Below, one piece after another: positions 33,891 through 46,960 of a stretch of 64,000 nt of DNA. The notes under the pieces are model-generated. The model made no database searches. It was not told the DNA's origin and saw only the letters and a program-made list of their open reading frames with translations. A program made the position numbers and the translations under genes. Origin of the DNA: Solanum dulcamara (Eukaryota > Streptophyta > Magnoliopsida > Solanales > Solanaceae); NCBI RefSeq assembly GCF_947179165.1, contig NC_077247.1:13343501-13407500 (forward strand), given 5' to 3'. How positions within the stretch are numbered: position 1 is the first letter of the stretch; each line of letters starts with the position of its first letter.

Positions 33891-35916
33891 TTATCAGGAC
33901 CCAAAAACTAAGGTCATGATGGCGCAAATTAAATCTCACCAATAGGTAAGAAACCCTTAGCCTGGAACAAATGATATTGGGTCTTGGGAGCGGAAGAAAT
34001 AGATATGAGTATAATAAGACAGAATTAAGATAAGAACAGCGGAAATAGGGAAATATATAATGCCAAGCCCTGAGTCTACACCCTAGGCGTAGTCGGCACT
34101 CAAAAACCGTTATTGGTCTAAAGCGAACCCTTGTCCTATCTTACTAGTAAGCGAAAGACTTAACTTGATGAAAAGTATAAAGGTAGTGAGAATTTTAATT
34201 ACTTAAAATATAAACTCATAAAGGTTGTCAGGAAATACTCTAATTATGTAAAAGCATTGTATAAAACACAATCTCAGAAAATTTTGAAACTAACTCTCTA
34301 CTCTGTGTATAAAGCCTCTAAAATATTGTAGATGGGTACTGAGATAGGTCCATGAATACCTTAAAAGAACTAATAATACTTGATAAATGAACTAAATGAA
34401 GAAGTTCCTCTAAAAGCTTGGACATCTCACCGAAAGCTGAAGAACTATGATCTTCAATGATGAGCCTGTTGAGGGTATCTAACACCTGCATCTGAATAAT
34501 AAAATGATGCAGTGTCAAAAGAATATCAGTACATGAAATGTACGGTATGTAAAATGGATAAATAAATAATAAATGAAATTTGTGTACTCATGAAAGAAAT
34601 ACTAAAGGAAACTCGACTGGAGTAAAGCATGCAAGTATAATAAAGTTTCAACACTTTACAAAAATATTAGGCAATGAATGAAACTCGAAATAAATTAATG
34701 TTCTCTCTTTTTGGAAGTTTCTCCAACCGACAACCATCACTATGAGCCTTATGATAATACAACATACAGCTCACATTGCCAGAGCCGTCCAATACCTTGT
34801 CAGGATAAGGGACGTAAACACAACTTATAGATCCATAAAAAGGTCCTTATCAGGGACTGAAGTGAAGAGTCACTCAAACTAATGGCATGAACTTATCCTA
34901 TGTTGACTATGTAGTTTATGGGATTTGAGTTGTATAAACTCTTACCTAAATCAGTGTTCAATACTTCTCCCAAAATCATGCAATAATGTTCATATAATAA
35001 AGCGAGTAAGTTACTCAAAATACATTTTATTTAGTCTCATTGGACTTTACTTTGATTAACTCGAATCATTTCTCAAACTCTTTTTCTCTCGCTCATTTTT
35101 AAAAAAAACATGTATTTGGGACTACTCATATTCTCTAATACACATTTTCAAAATATCAATCATTCATAGTGCTCTAACTCATTTAAACTCTGAAAATTAT
35201 GCATAAAATCATTAATGTAAATTTTGTAAACTCAAGAAATATAATGCACTTGGGACACTCGTGTTCCCTCAAAAACTCTTCTTTTACTCAAAGCATAAAA
35301 ATACTCTCTATTTATTCTAAAACAATGTATGCTAGTAAGCAATGTAGTAACTCAATTAGAATTCATGTCGAAGTAACCATGAATAACAAACTTGAAGAAT
35401 TCAAATCATAGAAATATTCACAATCTCAATAACCATACATAGAACTCAACAGAAGAAATTTATAGCCCATTGGAAACTCAATATAATTTGGATTGAAACC
35501 CAAATTTGAACTCTTAAGAATAGACATTGACATCTAGGGAATAGGGAACAACTTAGTCTAATGCTATGATTAGCCTTACTTACTTGAAAGAATGGAGTTT
35601 TTGGTGAAACTTGAATGACTCAAAGAAGGCACTTGAACCTAGCTTTTTAAACTTTTCAATCCTTGCTCTACATCTTTGAAGCAATTATGAGAGAAAGGGG
35701 TTTTATGAAACTGATAAGGGACTCGATTTAGTAATAAAACATCGGGGTTTTAACTTGGAAAGGGTGGGAAAATACTGAACTACCCTTCATTAAAACTCAT
35801 GGGCCATCTATGATTACCTCTTATGGATGGTAGAAGTTTCTACAGGTCATGGAACCCTCTCATAGAATCTTGACACACTTAAGGAGCTCACTGGAATTGC
35901 AAGGTTTGGGTCTACA
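33891..35916 (-). repeat. 5' LTR of D
   Basis: On the minus strand it starts TGTAGACCCAAACC and ends TTTGGGTCCTGATAA, about 2026 bp. A TATA-like CTATAAATT lies at 35457-35466 (minus). The R/U5 region has the phrase GGCTCATAGTGATGG and a long run without coding potential. No second LTR is present in the window. Confidence 0.7.
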
Positions 35917-38155
35917 TGTAAGACCCAAGAAGTTAGAAAGTTATAACCAAAGAGAAATCTTCAAAATATGGACTGGACTCAGTATTATGACTCACCCTAT
36001 GACTTGTAGAGGTTTCCATGACTTGTAGAGATGAGTCTTAGAGGGAGTATTGGGTGTTGATCAAGACCAAAGCTCATCAGATATCCTACGAGTCTATATT
36101 ATGACTCGTAGTTCATTCGATGAGTTGTAACATTAACTCGTAACCCAACTTCAGTGACCCATATTTCAGAGTTGCTCAAGATCGAGTCCATGACTTGACA
36201 GGATGATTCATAAGAATTATTACGAGTTATAGACATAACTCATAACCAAAGTTCAAAGACCTTCAAGTTTGCAGGTTTGAGACCTGCAAGACGAGTCATA
36301 GTTATGAAGACGAGTTGTAGAAATGACTTGTAGGCAAACTTTAGAGACCTGATTTTTAGGTCTTTGCCAAAGCCTGCAGGACAAGTCATCTTAATGACTC
36401 ATCATCCAACCTATGTTCATATGAACCAACTCGTAAGGACACATTTCAGATTTATGAGGGGTAGTTATGTCATTTATCAAGTTTGATTCAATGAACCTAT
36501 ACACTATTATGGCTAAGTTCAAGCCTATATCTATCCAATTATTTGAAATTTCCCTCATTCTAAATCATTTTTCTAAAATTCTCTAAGGCAAGGAACTCAA
36601 TTCTCTCAAGGTTTCTCTCCAATCTCAAGGCTAGGGTTTCATATTTCACCAAGGTTTCTCTCAATTCTAAGTAATTTCAATCAAGTTATGTGGGGATTGA
36701 TCTATGTGTTCCTTTCACCCGCAGAGCCCCAAGGTTTTTTCATAATCTCATTCAATTTTCAATAGTTATGATCTCTAGTTTTGATGAATTGTATTGGGTT
36801 TCTTTAATTTCAGTTTGAGTTGTTATCAATAATTATTCTAAGCATGTTTCTACATGAATTGTATGGTTTTGAATTGAATTATGAATGCCCATGCATAAAG
36901 TTATTTCCAAGTTATGATTATGAAGGTAAAGATGATTAACATGAGTTGATTAAGAGTTTAATGATTTTCAAGGAAAGTTCTATAATTTAAAATTGAGATT
37001 TATGAATTTTTATGATGAAGTTATGATGAGGATCAAGTTATGATCTAAGAAAGTTATTATGGTGTGATAAGTACAATTCTCATACAATCATGTTAAAGAG
37101 GGTGATAAGGGCAATTGTCACCGAAGTTATGGATTTCTATGAATCACTAAAGTTAATGAGCTATTCCTAATATGTTTTAAAGATGGATTGATAGGTAGTT
37201 ACTATCTTTCCCTATAATGTTTATGATCATTTTTTAATAAATTCCATTAGAATATTGACTAAGCACCGAGAGAACTTCTACGTAGGGTTCGGTCCAGTAA
37301 CACATTAGTTACCCAAAAAAATCTTAGTAGTAACTTAAAGTCACAAACTACGTTGCCTGCATAAGATTGCCTTCATGGCCTAACTAGTGGATCTACATAT
37401 AGCACATTTGAGTTGAGTTGAGTTAAGTACCATGATGGATTCTACCCTGGCAAGGTAGCCTTCCCTTTCTTATTGTGGGTTACATTGGATTCCATCTTAT
37501 AGTTTGCATGGTCTTATATGTCGATTAAATATCTTATCCCACACAAGTTGAAAGTTAAACTATGAGCTTTATGATTAAGTTTTATGATATGCATTGACCA
37601 TGAGTTTTCATATATTTTCAAATGATTTTAAGCCTTACTCATGTTCATTATGAATGATCATACATCTTATGGAATATTATTCATATTCCTTTACTTGTTC
37701 ATGCATATCTCACATTCTTAGTACCTTTTATGTATTAACGCATATTTTGCCTAAATTATCATATAATGTAGGGCGGACGCCGATCATCCAATTTGTGGCT
37801 AGAGTTACTTTAGATATCAAGGAGTTGGTGATTCCTCATTCTACCGAGGACATGACTTTCATTCTCATTGTTTACTTTACACTTCTTCTAATGTTTCGGG
37901 TGAGATAGGAGCTTGTCCTAAGCCCCTTCAAAGACTAGACTAGAGACATTTTTAGATGATGTTTTGATGTAGTCCATTCAAACATCGATTTGAGTATTTC
38001 CATCCCTTAGACCCATTCCCTTGAGCTTCTACTTTCTCTTATATTACTATATTTCTTTACCTTATATATGCAATATATGATAAGATGACTTGGTTGGGGT
38101 TGTTGCATCCCGATCGCTGTGTTATGGCTTGGCCCTAGTTTGGGTTGAAATAAAC
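35917..38155 (+). repeat. 5' LTR of B
   Basis: It runs from TGTAAGACCC to about 38155, just before the PBS (about 2.24 kb). The first 500 bp carry many eroded copies of a CTACGACTCGTAG-like motif in both orientations. The 3' LTR (63319 on) matches base for base in long stretches (for example CAAGACCAAAGCTCAT, then TCCTACGAGTC). A CCTATATCTATCC near 36524 is a weak TATA candidate. The middle resembles fragment J and the LTR of C. Confidence 0.88.
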
Positions 38156-38156
38156 T

Positions 38157-38168
38157 TGGTATCAGAGC
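38157..38168 (+). other. Primer binding site of B (tRNA-Met)
   Basis: TGGTATCAGAGC is the classical initiator-Met PBS of plant Ty3/gypsy elements. It sits one or two bases after the 5' LTR end and about 170 bp before the gag ATG. Confidence 0.92.
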
Positions 38169-38339
38169 ACAAGGTTTACAAGAGTCAAAGAGAGTCTAAC
38201 TTACCGCGTTAAGTAGAGTCTTGTTCATTGGTGTGAAGTGTGTCACATCCATGAATAAGAGGCTACTAAACATCTTAGGAAAATCTCACTAGTGGTTAAG
38301 TCTCTCCCTCTAACACTTGTTCTTGGCGATTATTAAAAT

Positions 38340-39985
38340 ATGCCTCCACGAAGATACCCCGCTAGAAGGAATATGGTTGAATAGGAGAAACAAGCTCCAA
38401 ATAATCCCTTGAATGATTAAGTCTCCAATGTTGAGTTTTGAGTAGCCTTTCAAGTACTTACTCAAGCCATTGAAGCTCAAGCCAATCATGAGGTGGTTTC
38501 TCCCGTGAACCCGAATATGGGTATTGCAGCGACAATAGTTCATGATTTCTTGAGGATGAATCCTCCAGAGTTTTGGGGTTCCAAGGTGGAAGATGATCCA
38601 TAAGAGTTCATTGAATGCATCCACAAGATTGTACATATCATGGGGGTTAGAATGATTGAGAGGGAGGAGTTGGCTACACATTAATTAAAGGGTGCTGCTC
38701 AAATTTGGTTTAATCAATGGAAGAGAGAGAGACTTAGAGAGGCGGATCCCACAATTTGGGAGGAGTTAAAAAGAGTGTTTCTTGATCACTTTTTCCCATT
38801 GGAGTTGATATAGGACAAAGTACAAGAGTTCATCAACCTTAAGCAAGGTGGTATGATTTTGAGAGAGTATGCCCTTAAGTTCACCCAATTATCAAAATGC
38901 GCTCCATTCATGGTTGCTGACTCAAGAGCCCATATGAGCAACTTCGTGTTAGGTGTATCAAATATAGTGTCTAAGGAATGTAAGACTACTATGTTGATTC
39001 GGGAAATGGACATCTCTAGACTTATGACTTATGCGGAGAAAATAGAGAGTGAGAAGCTAAGGGAGAAAAATAGAGAGGCCAAGAGGCCAAGGAATGATGG
39101 TGGTGATTTCTCTTATGCTAAATCTGGAGGTGGTGGACGTCCTCATTTTTGCCAAAGGTACTCCGACCAAGGATCTTCAAATGTCACTACTCCAAGGTTT
39201 GATAAGGATAGGGTGCCCAACCCTAAGCCTCAAGGAGGTGCTCCTATTGGTCAAGTGACCCCCGCATGCAAAAAGTATGGCAAGAACCACAAGGGTGAGT
39301 GTTTAGCGGGCTTTAATGTGTGTTATAAATATGGTAAGCTAGGTCACCATGCTAAGGAGTGAAAGGTTAAGGATGGTCGTCCTTATGGCCAAGTTGCTCA
39401 AGGTGTTCAAGTGTAACCAAAAGGTGGTCAACATAACAATTGGTTTTATACTCCTCGTGGTAGTCAAGAGGTAAAGGAGACTCCCGATGTTGTTATCGGT
39501 ATGTTATAGGTCTTTCACTATGATGTTTATTCCTTACTAAATTCGAGTGCAAATATGTTTTTTTTTGTTTTCCCTTATGTGGCCATGAGATTTGATGTTA
39601 GTCCCGAAATGTTGTTAGAGCCTTTTTCCATGTATCTAGTAGGTGAGTCTGTTGTGTCTAAAAGTGTCTATAGAAGTTGTCCAGTTTTGGTTTTCCATAA
39701 AGTTACTATATGTAAATTAGTCGATCTTGAAATGACCTATTTCGATGTTATCCTTGGTATGAATTAGCTATATGCATGTTATGCTTCTATTAATTGTAGG
39801 ACCCGAGTAGTCAAGTTTTAATTTCCAAATGGGCCAGTCCTAAAATGGAAGGGTAGTACTTCTGTGTTCAAAGGTCAATTCATTTCGTGCCTTAAAGCTT
39901 AGAAGATGATTTCCAATGGTTGTATCTATCATCTTATGAGGGTTAGGGATACAAATTCTGAAGCCCCTACTCTAGAGGGGGTCCC
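38340..39985 (+). pseudogene. gag and protease of B, single frame with many stops
   Basis: From ATG 38340 one frame reads MPPRRYPARRNMVE, stop, then FLRMNPPEFWGSKVEDDP, AAQIWFNQWKRERL, VFLDHFFPLEL and a long open part 38853-39362 (REYALKFTQLSKCAPFMVAD, MDISRLMTYAEKIE, basic RPRND). A double knuckle region follows, with CKKYGKNHKGEC and CYKYGKLGHHAKE, whose last Cys is a stop. The protease follows from about 39515 with VAMRFDVSPEMLLEPFS and YFDVILGMN. The protease active-site DPGAS is NSSAN here, so the catalytic Asp is lost. About ten in-frame stops and no clear frameshift: decay by point mutation. It ends at the TSD of I. Confidence 0.88.
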
Positions 39986-41279
39986 TGTCGCACTCTATTT
40001 TTGAATGAGTCGAAATAGTTCGCAACATAAAAGTGGCTATGCCTTTGATTTTGAAAATATTTAGAGTCGCCACCTAATTTTAAGGAAAATATTAGGAAAA
40101 CCATTGTAAATGTAAACTCTGTTTTGATGTGCGAAACTAGTGAGATTCTAAGTAAGGGTTTTAGTTACTCTAGGGGAAGGTATTAGGCATCCCTTAGAGC
40201 CTATCCGAAGATAGTCCTTAAACTTAGTTTTAGAAAATTGACTAGGGATATTTATTCATTTGTTCGTTTTAGAAATATTAAGAAGAAGGGTTTTTATTAA
40301 TTTTTGAGAAAATGGTGAAAATATAAGGTATGTCATATATATATGTCTTATATATGAATGGAGCAAATTTAATAATAATATATTTATTATATAGTAAAAA
40401 TAAATAATAAATAATATACTTGAAATATATGAAAATTTTATGTATGGAAATACAAATGTATATTTTAAAATCATTTGAATAAATAAGCTTACCTAATTTA
40501 TGGTAACTAAAATGAATGTCTAGTATTAGCAATGGTTACTTTATTTGTAGCCACGATAAAAAGAAAATAAATAAAAAGTGAATAAGATAATAGACAAGTG
40601 TAGATATATGGGTGTATAATATGTCGTAAATGTAATTTGTGTGAAATTTTTAATAAGATTAATAATGCCTAAAAATCATTGAGTTTTAAAATATTAAACT
40701 ACCCCAAATATATACAAACAAAAATATTTAAAAGTCGACAAAAAATAAATATATCTACATTCTTATCTTCTTCGGATCAGCGCCGGCTCATTAATCGGAA
40801 GACAAAAATATAAAGATTTTGTCATTTTTCTGCTCGGGTCGACTTCCATCATTTTTGAAGGGCCTAATTACCCCTACCCCTCCTATGTTCATTTGTTATT
40901 GTAATCCTAGAGCGATCTAAAAGAAATAAGAACTAACGTCCTAGAGCGTGCCTATCGACCCAACTTAATATCCAAGAGGCATTAGATATACTAATAGGGT
41001 AGGTTTTAGACCAAAGGAAATATAGGCATTCTAATTAGACACATCGTCAAACAAAATAAATAAGACGACATTTAGCACATAAAATCTCAAATAAGCCTCT
41101 ACATTAATTAATTAACATATTTGAAAACACAGATAAGTTGTGAAGGTCATCATGATCATGTGTGTGTGCGTACAAACTTGAATAATATGACGGGCAAACT
41201 TAATTACTAAGATGATTATGATAAAAGAAGCATGCTTGATAATTTTAATTATTAACTAATAATATTTCATAAAATCCTA

Positions 41280-42060
41280 TTAACATGACTTTAGTTAAGA
41301 GCATGCTGAAAATTTATTGAACACTGTAGATGTGATTTTCTAAATGTTGATATGCTAAAGATTTATTAAAACATAGACATGATTTCAAAAATAGAATAAC
41401 ATGATAAATATTTATTAGAACCCTATGGGCATTACTTCTACACATAATGTTATGACAAAATATTTATGAAGGCCTAATATCTATTTAATTGGCATGTTAG
41501 AATTATAATACCTATAAACATGATTTGTTATATGATAAAATATGTTAGAAATATTGTTAGAACCCATGGACCCCATAGGCTCAAAATATTCTTACCGACA
41601 TGATTTCTATATGCTTGAAATAATATTAAACCCTATAAACGATACCTAGGTGATTAGCATGTTGAAATTTATTTTTTAATGTTATTTATAGACATGGTGT
41701 CTAAATAAAATGATATGTTAAAAATTGATTAAAATTGTAGGCATGGTTTTAAAATAGAATAACATGACAAATATTTATCAAATCCTATAGACATGATCTC
41801 TCTATATAAAAATATGATAAACATGTGTTACAATTCCAGAGACATGGTTTAAATATAAGGTGCTGAAATATTTATTAAGAATCTAAAGGTATGATTTTTA
41901 TTAATAATATTATACTAAAAAATATTTATAAGGGCCTATAGACATGAATTCTATATAACAGATAAACCATTTATTAACTTAAATGCATAATTTATATATT
42001 GACTACTCTACATTAAACATGATTTCTATATGGTTAACCTATTAGACATTAAATCTCATG
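41280..42060. repeat. Degenerate AT-rich tandem repeat in the LTR of I
   Basis: A phrase like AAATATTTATTA, then AACCCTATAGACATGATTT and CTATATAA recurs at spacings of roughly 60-90 bp about ten times (for example near 41330, 41405, 41460, 41635, 41765, 41925). The units are too diverged to fix one period. The start of the array is in both LTRs; the remainder falls in the part deleted from the right LTR. Confidence 0.6.
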
Positions 42061-44751
42061 GTCATGGCTTCTAAATGACATACATATTCTAATGTAAGCT
42101 TGATTGTTTCGGCAATTATTTTAATAATATGAGTTGAAGATTTTAGTTTAAATTAGACAAATGTAAACATGTACAAGTTAGGCAAATTATTTTTATTTAT
42201 TTTTTGAAATTCATGCTTGTAATGTACAAGAACACAATATTAGAACAAAATTTATTGACATAGTAATTTAGACCATTTTTCCAATTACATACACAAATAC
42301 CTATGGAGAATAGTATTCAAACCCAAATATAAATTTAATCTAGGCATGATGGTGATGGCATAATTTTAATAATTACATACAAACCTTAACTAATTAGCCG
42401 TACTTATCTAGCACACGTACATTTAACACATGAGTTGATAAGATTAAATAAATGCAGTTAGCACGTTAGTTCCCCTACCCTTAGACTATCCCCAATTTCA
42501 TTATTATTATGCAGAGTAGAGTTTACAAGATTATTACAAAATTAAAACAAAAGGTAAATGAATAAATAATACAAAAATGTAAACGAAATAATGACATCTT
42601 AAACTTTCGTTCGCAACTCCTCGTGTCTTGGGCTTTGAAGTTCAAACTCTACTAAATCATAAAGAAAACACAATCAATATACAAATATATATAGAGGTAT
42701 ATCATGATTATATAATTTTGCTACAATAAAGCAAACAAATAAAGCAAGAACACATTTCAAAATAATAAACCAATATATCAAAGAAAGTGGAAACTAACCT
42801 GGATACTTCATGTATTTATTTTGACAAAATATAATATATAAGAACCTAAAGTAAAGACAATACAATAAAAATAGGAAAAGAAAGTACTAACCAGTTAATA
42901 TGAGTTTTATTAATATGCCAACGAAAAGCGGTAGCAATATTCGAGATCCAAACAAGTCGAAGTAGCAAAGAGGCAAAAGAAAGAACTTAAAAGCAATTAA
43001 GTATTTTGTTAAAAGCTTCTCTGAGTTCTAGTGTTCTTTTCTTTTCTTTTTATTTTGTGTTCTTTTATATCTTCTTCTCTCTGTGTTTGTTCTTGTGTTT
43101 TTTGTTCTTGTATTTTTTCTCTCTTTTTTTCTGTGTTTTCTCTTCTGTTTCCTTTTTTCTTAGATCAATATGAAGGGTCTCCTTTTATAGTGATAAGAAA
43201 AAAATCAAGAAAAATCTCAGCCCAATTTAGTCCAACTTTTTTTTTCAATAAGTCATAGGAAGAAAATACATATTTCAAAAGGAAATGACAAACTTTTCAA
43301 CAACAAAATCAACCAAGATTCTTAACAGCAAAATCAATCAAATTTTCAAACACCAAATCAATTCAAATCAAAAAATATGAGAAAGTCAAGCTTAAAAGAT
43401 AACTAAGCCTAAAAGTCTAAAACTCATGCTTAGAGGGGTCCACTATCAATAAATTATAGAAAAATAATCAATTAGGCAACAGTAAAGTAATATTTAACAT
43501 AAATAGAGTAACAAATATCAGTATCAATTATCGATATTATGAAAAGAAAAAATTATTAAAGAATATTACATCTTATCATAATTAGACTTCAAAATTACAT
43601 AATCAATTGACAAATTGAATTTCCAACAATTACACTAACACCAAGATCTGTAAAACACATACCCAAATTAACAAGACTAATCAGATAGAGACAAAGGTTT
43701 CACCTATTTTCATACGAATAAACATAGCATGGAATACTAACTAGAAGTTAATGAAACTTGACATCAAACAAAACTCATTTCATATTTTAGAATCACTCGA
43801 GGATGAAACTTTGAAACAGATCCAACAACCCACACACATAATCTAAATTTTAAGTAAGCGGACCAATTTTGTGTGTCAAAATCATAGACCTGAACATGTG
43901 TGTGCAACAATAACAATTTCGAAGAACATGTATGGACAAACATCAACCAAAACTTCAGTTAAATCAAACTAAACATCAAAATCTAATAATCAACTAACAG
44001 AAAACCAAAATTTAAACTGATATATTTTGAGATCCAGATGAACATACCCTGACGAATCTTAAGATCCGTCTTTGATAAATAATCTCTGATCGATTTGGAC
44101 TTGAACCATGGCGGCTTCACTGGCCGGAGTTGCCGTTGCTGCTGCGTCTCTTCACCGATGGAGCTCGCTATTGCAGTTGTTGCTGCTGGCGGCGCTGAAG
44201 GTAAGGTGCGATGGTGGAGAGGTTGTTGCAGCCGTTGCTGCTGCGTGTCATCGGAGAAGAAGGTTGCTGGAGCTGCTGCCGTTGTCGTCGTTGTTGTGCC
44301 TCATCGCAGTTGTTGCTGCTCGTGGCTGCTTCTGCTGGTGGCAGTTCGCCGGTGGTTCTTAGCCAGCGAAGGGTGTGAGGGTGATGATGATACTGTGGTG
44401 GGAGAGATGGAAGAGACGAGGAAGAAAGAGGAAGATTGGAGCGGAATGAGAGAGTGTGAGGGGCGGCGGCTTCTCTTCCTTCTCCTTTGGAGAAGATGAC
44501 CAAAAAAGTGGAAAAGAAAAATTAGTTTAGGGTTAGGATTTGGGTAATAATAAAACAAATAATAGAAAATGATAGAATTAATTATGGCCATTGATCAAAA
44601 ATGGAATGTACGATTGAGATTAAAATGGGATATAAAAGTAGACTACATTAAATTTAATTACGATATAATTATAATTAATTGTAAAAAAATAAATGTCATC
44701 TAATTAATTACTAAATATATGTTGAATAAGTAAGATCATAAATTTATCACG

Positions 44752-44753
<2 letters not shown>

Positions 44754-44799
<46 letters not shown>
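44754..44799. repeat. (TA)n microsatellite in the left LTR of I
   Basis: About 46 bp of pure TA. The right LTR has, near 60463-60520, a different AT-rich sequence with ATGCATGTAC interruptions, so the array arose or was replaced after insertion. Confidence 0.95.
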
Positions 44800-44801
<2 letters not shown>

Positions 44802-45321
44802 CCCACATGTGTATAATACATATTAAAAATAGATGTGTAATATATATATACATTAACATAAATAAGTAAAAATATATATTAAACTTAACTAATAACCCTT
44901 TTACATACATATATACATAAGACGTATTAAAATAGATATGTAATACATATATATTAATATGAATAAGTAAATTATAAAATAAATCTAGTAAGTAATATTT
45001 TATAAAAAGAAAATACACACACATGTATAATATATACTAAATAACGTGAAAAAATATTTGAACGTACAAAGCTTGCTACTTTAATTCTCTAATTAAGAAT
45101 ATCAATAATGAAGATAAAAGTAATAATAATGGTAGTGATAATGATAGTAATAATAATAAAAAAAATGTCGTAAAGTAAAATGTCAAAAATATAGGATTTA
45201 TTGGGTAAAACTAAATATAAATTTATATATATTTTATATAAGAAAATAATAAAAAAATACCTATTTATTAAGATAGTGATTCAAAAAGTAATTATAGGTC
45301 AGTCAAAATTGGGTGTCAATA

Positions 45322-45341
45322 GCTTGCCCCTTCTTTGTTTG
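45322..45341 (-). other. Polypurine tract of element I
   Basis: On the minus strand CAAAGAAGGGGCAAGC directly precedes the LTR tip at 45321. It primes plus-strand DNA synthesis. Confidence 0.75.
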
Positions 45342-46138
45342 GGAATGAGGGATGAATTGACTAGCAAAGAAATTTGACGAAGTAGCCGATTTTGTCCGAC
45401 CGATGGGATAACCTCGGAGGGACCTAATAAAATGAGTGGGAGTTGCAGAAATATTACGGTCGAGACTTCAGTTTCAAATTACCTACATATCTATGGTTAT
45501 ACGAGAATCAGGCTGTGTGTAGTTCAGGATGGTAGAATCACAATAAATTTTGATCGAATTTAAAATTTACCCCAGTGTTGGATTATGGTAGCACCGACTT
45601 TTCACGGGTGATGAAGATGCTAGCGCGAATAAAATGAATATGATCACGCTCAAACTGAGGTTATTAGCATATTCTAGGATGTGGGAAATCAGGTTGAAGG
45701 TAATTCTAAGAAACAAACTCAAAATGAGAAATGCTCCATAGTAATTTCTACTAAAGACCTATGGTAGAGAAAAGAACATGAACTTTCAAAATAAATTGCC
45801 CCAGTATCGAGTCATGGTGATGCTGAGACATGAAAGAGTCATGTATAAATTCAAATCCAAGACATGGAAAATCGAGTCTAGTTGAGTTTTGAAAGAGAAT
45901 CCTTGGCGTAGCTAGGGGTGCTTGACATTTCACTAGCTTGCTCGAGTTTGTTGCTTAAAGGGAGTTCCATGTTGTAATGCGGTGTCCTGCAAAAATAGGT
46001 AAAAGGGTGAAAAGTACCTGTCACAGTTTAAAATAATAGATTAAAATACTAATGTAAAGAGTAAAGTGTAGCTGTCCAAATAATTTGTTGATGTCTATTT
46101 TGTGGGGTGAATGGGATCTAAGCAAAGCAACTGATAAT

Positions 46139-46675
46139 GTAAAACCTCTGTCTGGCGGAGTGATTGTAATGTAACGCCTGCATCCGGCTGTCTAAAGCTT
46201 GTAATGTAATGCCTGTATCCAGCGGTGTAGAGCTTGTAAATGTAACGCCTGTATCTGGCAGTGTAAAACTTGTAATATAACGCCTGTATCCAGCGGTGTA
46301 GAGATTTTAAATGTAACGCCTGTATTCGGTGATGTAAAGACTGGTAATGTAACGCCTATATCCGGCGGTGTAAAACTTATAAATATAACGCCTGTATCCG
46401 GTGGTGTGAAACTTGTAATATAACACATGTATCCGGCAATGGAAAACTTGTAGTGTAACGCCTGTATCCGGCGATATAAAAACTTGTAGTGTAACGCCTG
46501 TATCCGGCGATGTAGAGATTTTAAATGTAACGCCTGTATCCGGCGATGTAAAAACTTATAAATGTAACGCCTGTATCCAACGGTGTAAAATTTGTAAATA
46601 TAACGGCTGTATTCGACGGTGTAAAACTTGTAAATGTAATGCCTGCATCTGGCGATGTGAAACTTGTAGGGTAAA
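46139..46675. repeat. Tandem array, about 15 units of 34-37 bp
   Basis: Unit in plus sense: TAACGCCTGTATCCGGCG, then a GTGTAAAACTTGTAAATG-like half. Units start near 46174, 46207, 46243 and so on to about 46640. Unit length varies between 34 and 37 because the AT-rich half differs, while the CGCCTGTATCCGG half is kept. One long minus-strand open frame in it (46192-46428) only reflects the repeat. Confidence 0.93.
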
Positions 46676-46689
46676 ATTTAACTGTAAAT

Positions 46690-46960
46690 GTACAACGTTG
46701 TTATATACATGCTCCTGATCAGTAGAGTTGGATGAGGTTTGCTATGTACACCTCCAGACGGCGGAGTTTGGACGACATTTGCTATATACAATCTCTGATC
46801 GCCAGAGTTTGAACGGTGTTATCTATATACATCCTCCAATCAACAGAGTTTAAACGGTATTAGATGGCATTCTTCAATCGAGGGAGCTTATCCGACGCAG
46901 TTAGACGATATTCTCCAACGGAGGCGTTGTTGATGAGGTTAGATGACAAGCTCCAATTAA
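46690..46960. repeat. Second tandem array, about six units near 50 bp
   Basis: Units share TATATACAT, CTCC(A/T)GAYCR and CAGAGTTTGGACGRY-like words (for example GCGGAGTTTGGACGAC, GCCAGAGTTTGAACGG, ACAGAGTTTAAACGG). The array is more diverged than the first and directly adjacent to it. Confidence 0.75.

Larger units (their letters stand above)
33370..35916 (-). mobile_element. 5' part of chromovirus-like element D (LTR, PBS, gag start)
   Basis: On the minus strand the order is LTR (35916 to 33891), PBS, leader, and an ORF start up to the G junction near 33370. Everything downstream of the gag N-terminus is missing. The LTR is unrelated to that of B apart from the tip TGTA-GACCC. It abuts B at 35916/35917 with no base between. 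D was truncated where it meets G. Confidence 0.72.
39986..45321 (-). repeat. 3' LTR of element I (full length, 5.3 kb)
   Basis: Plus-strand ends are TGTCGCACTC and GGTGTCAATA (CA decayed to TA). The length is 5336 bp against 3528 bp for the other LTR, because about 41726-43555 has no counterpart there. It holds degenerate AT-rich repeats (41280-42060), a T-rich tract (43030-43170), a GC-rich trinucleotide region (44100-44480), a telo-box-like motif (44526-44537) and an AT microsatellite (44754-44799) that the other LTR lacks. By eye, differences from the other LTR are mostly C/T and G/A transitions. Confidence 0.92.

Noticed and set aside
40256..40532. Ile/Tyr-rich minus-strand frames in the LTR of I (repeated at 57835-58068)
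   Set aside because: AT-rich composition only. The two LTR copies differ by frame-breaking indels, which argues against coding.
44095..44503. Plus-strand Cys/Val/Ala-rich frames in the LTR of I
   Set aside because: They run against the element and the telo-box leader, and arise from CTG/GTT triplets. Only the minus-strand frame was kept, as a weak candidate.
46139..46675. Possible CRISPR-like array
   Set aside because: The repeats are directly tandem with no unique spacers, lie in a plant retrotransposon 3' UTR, and have no cas genes nearby.
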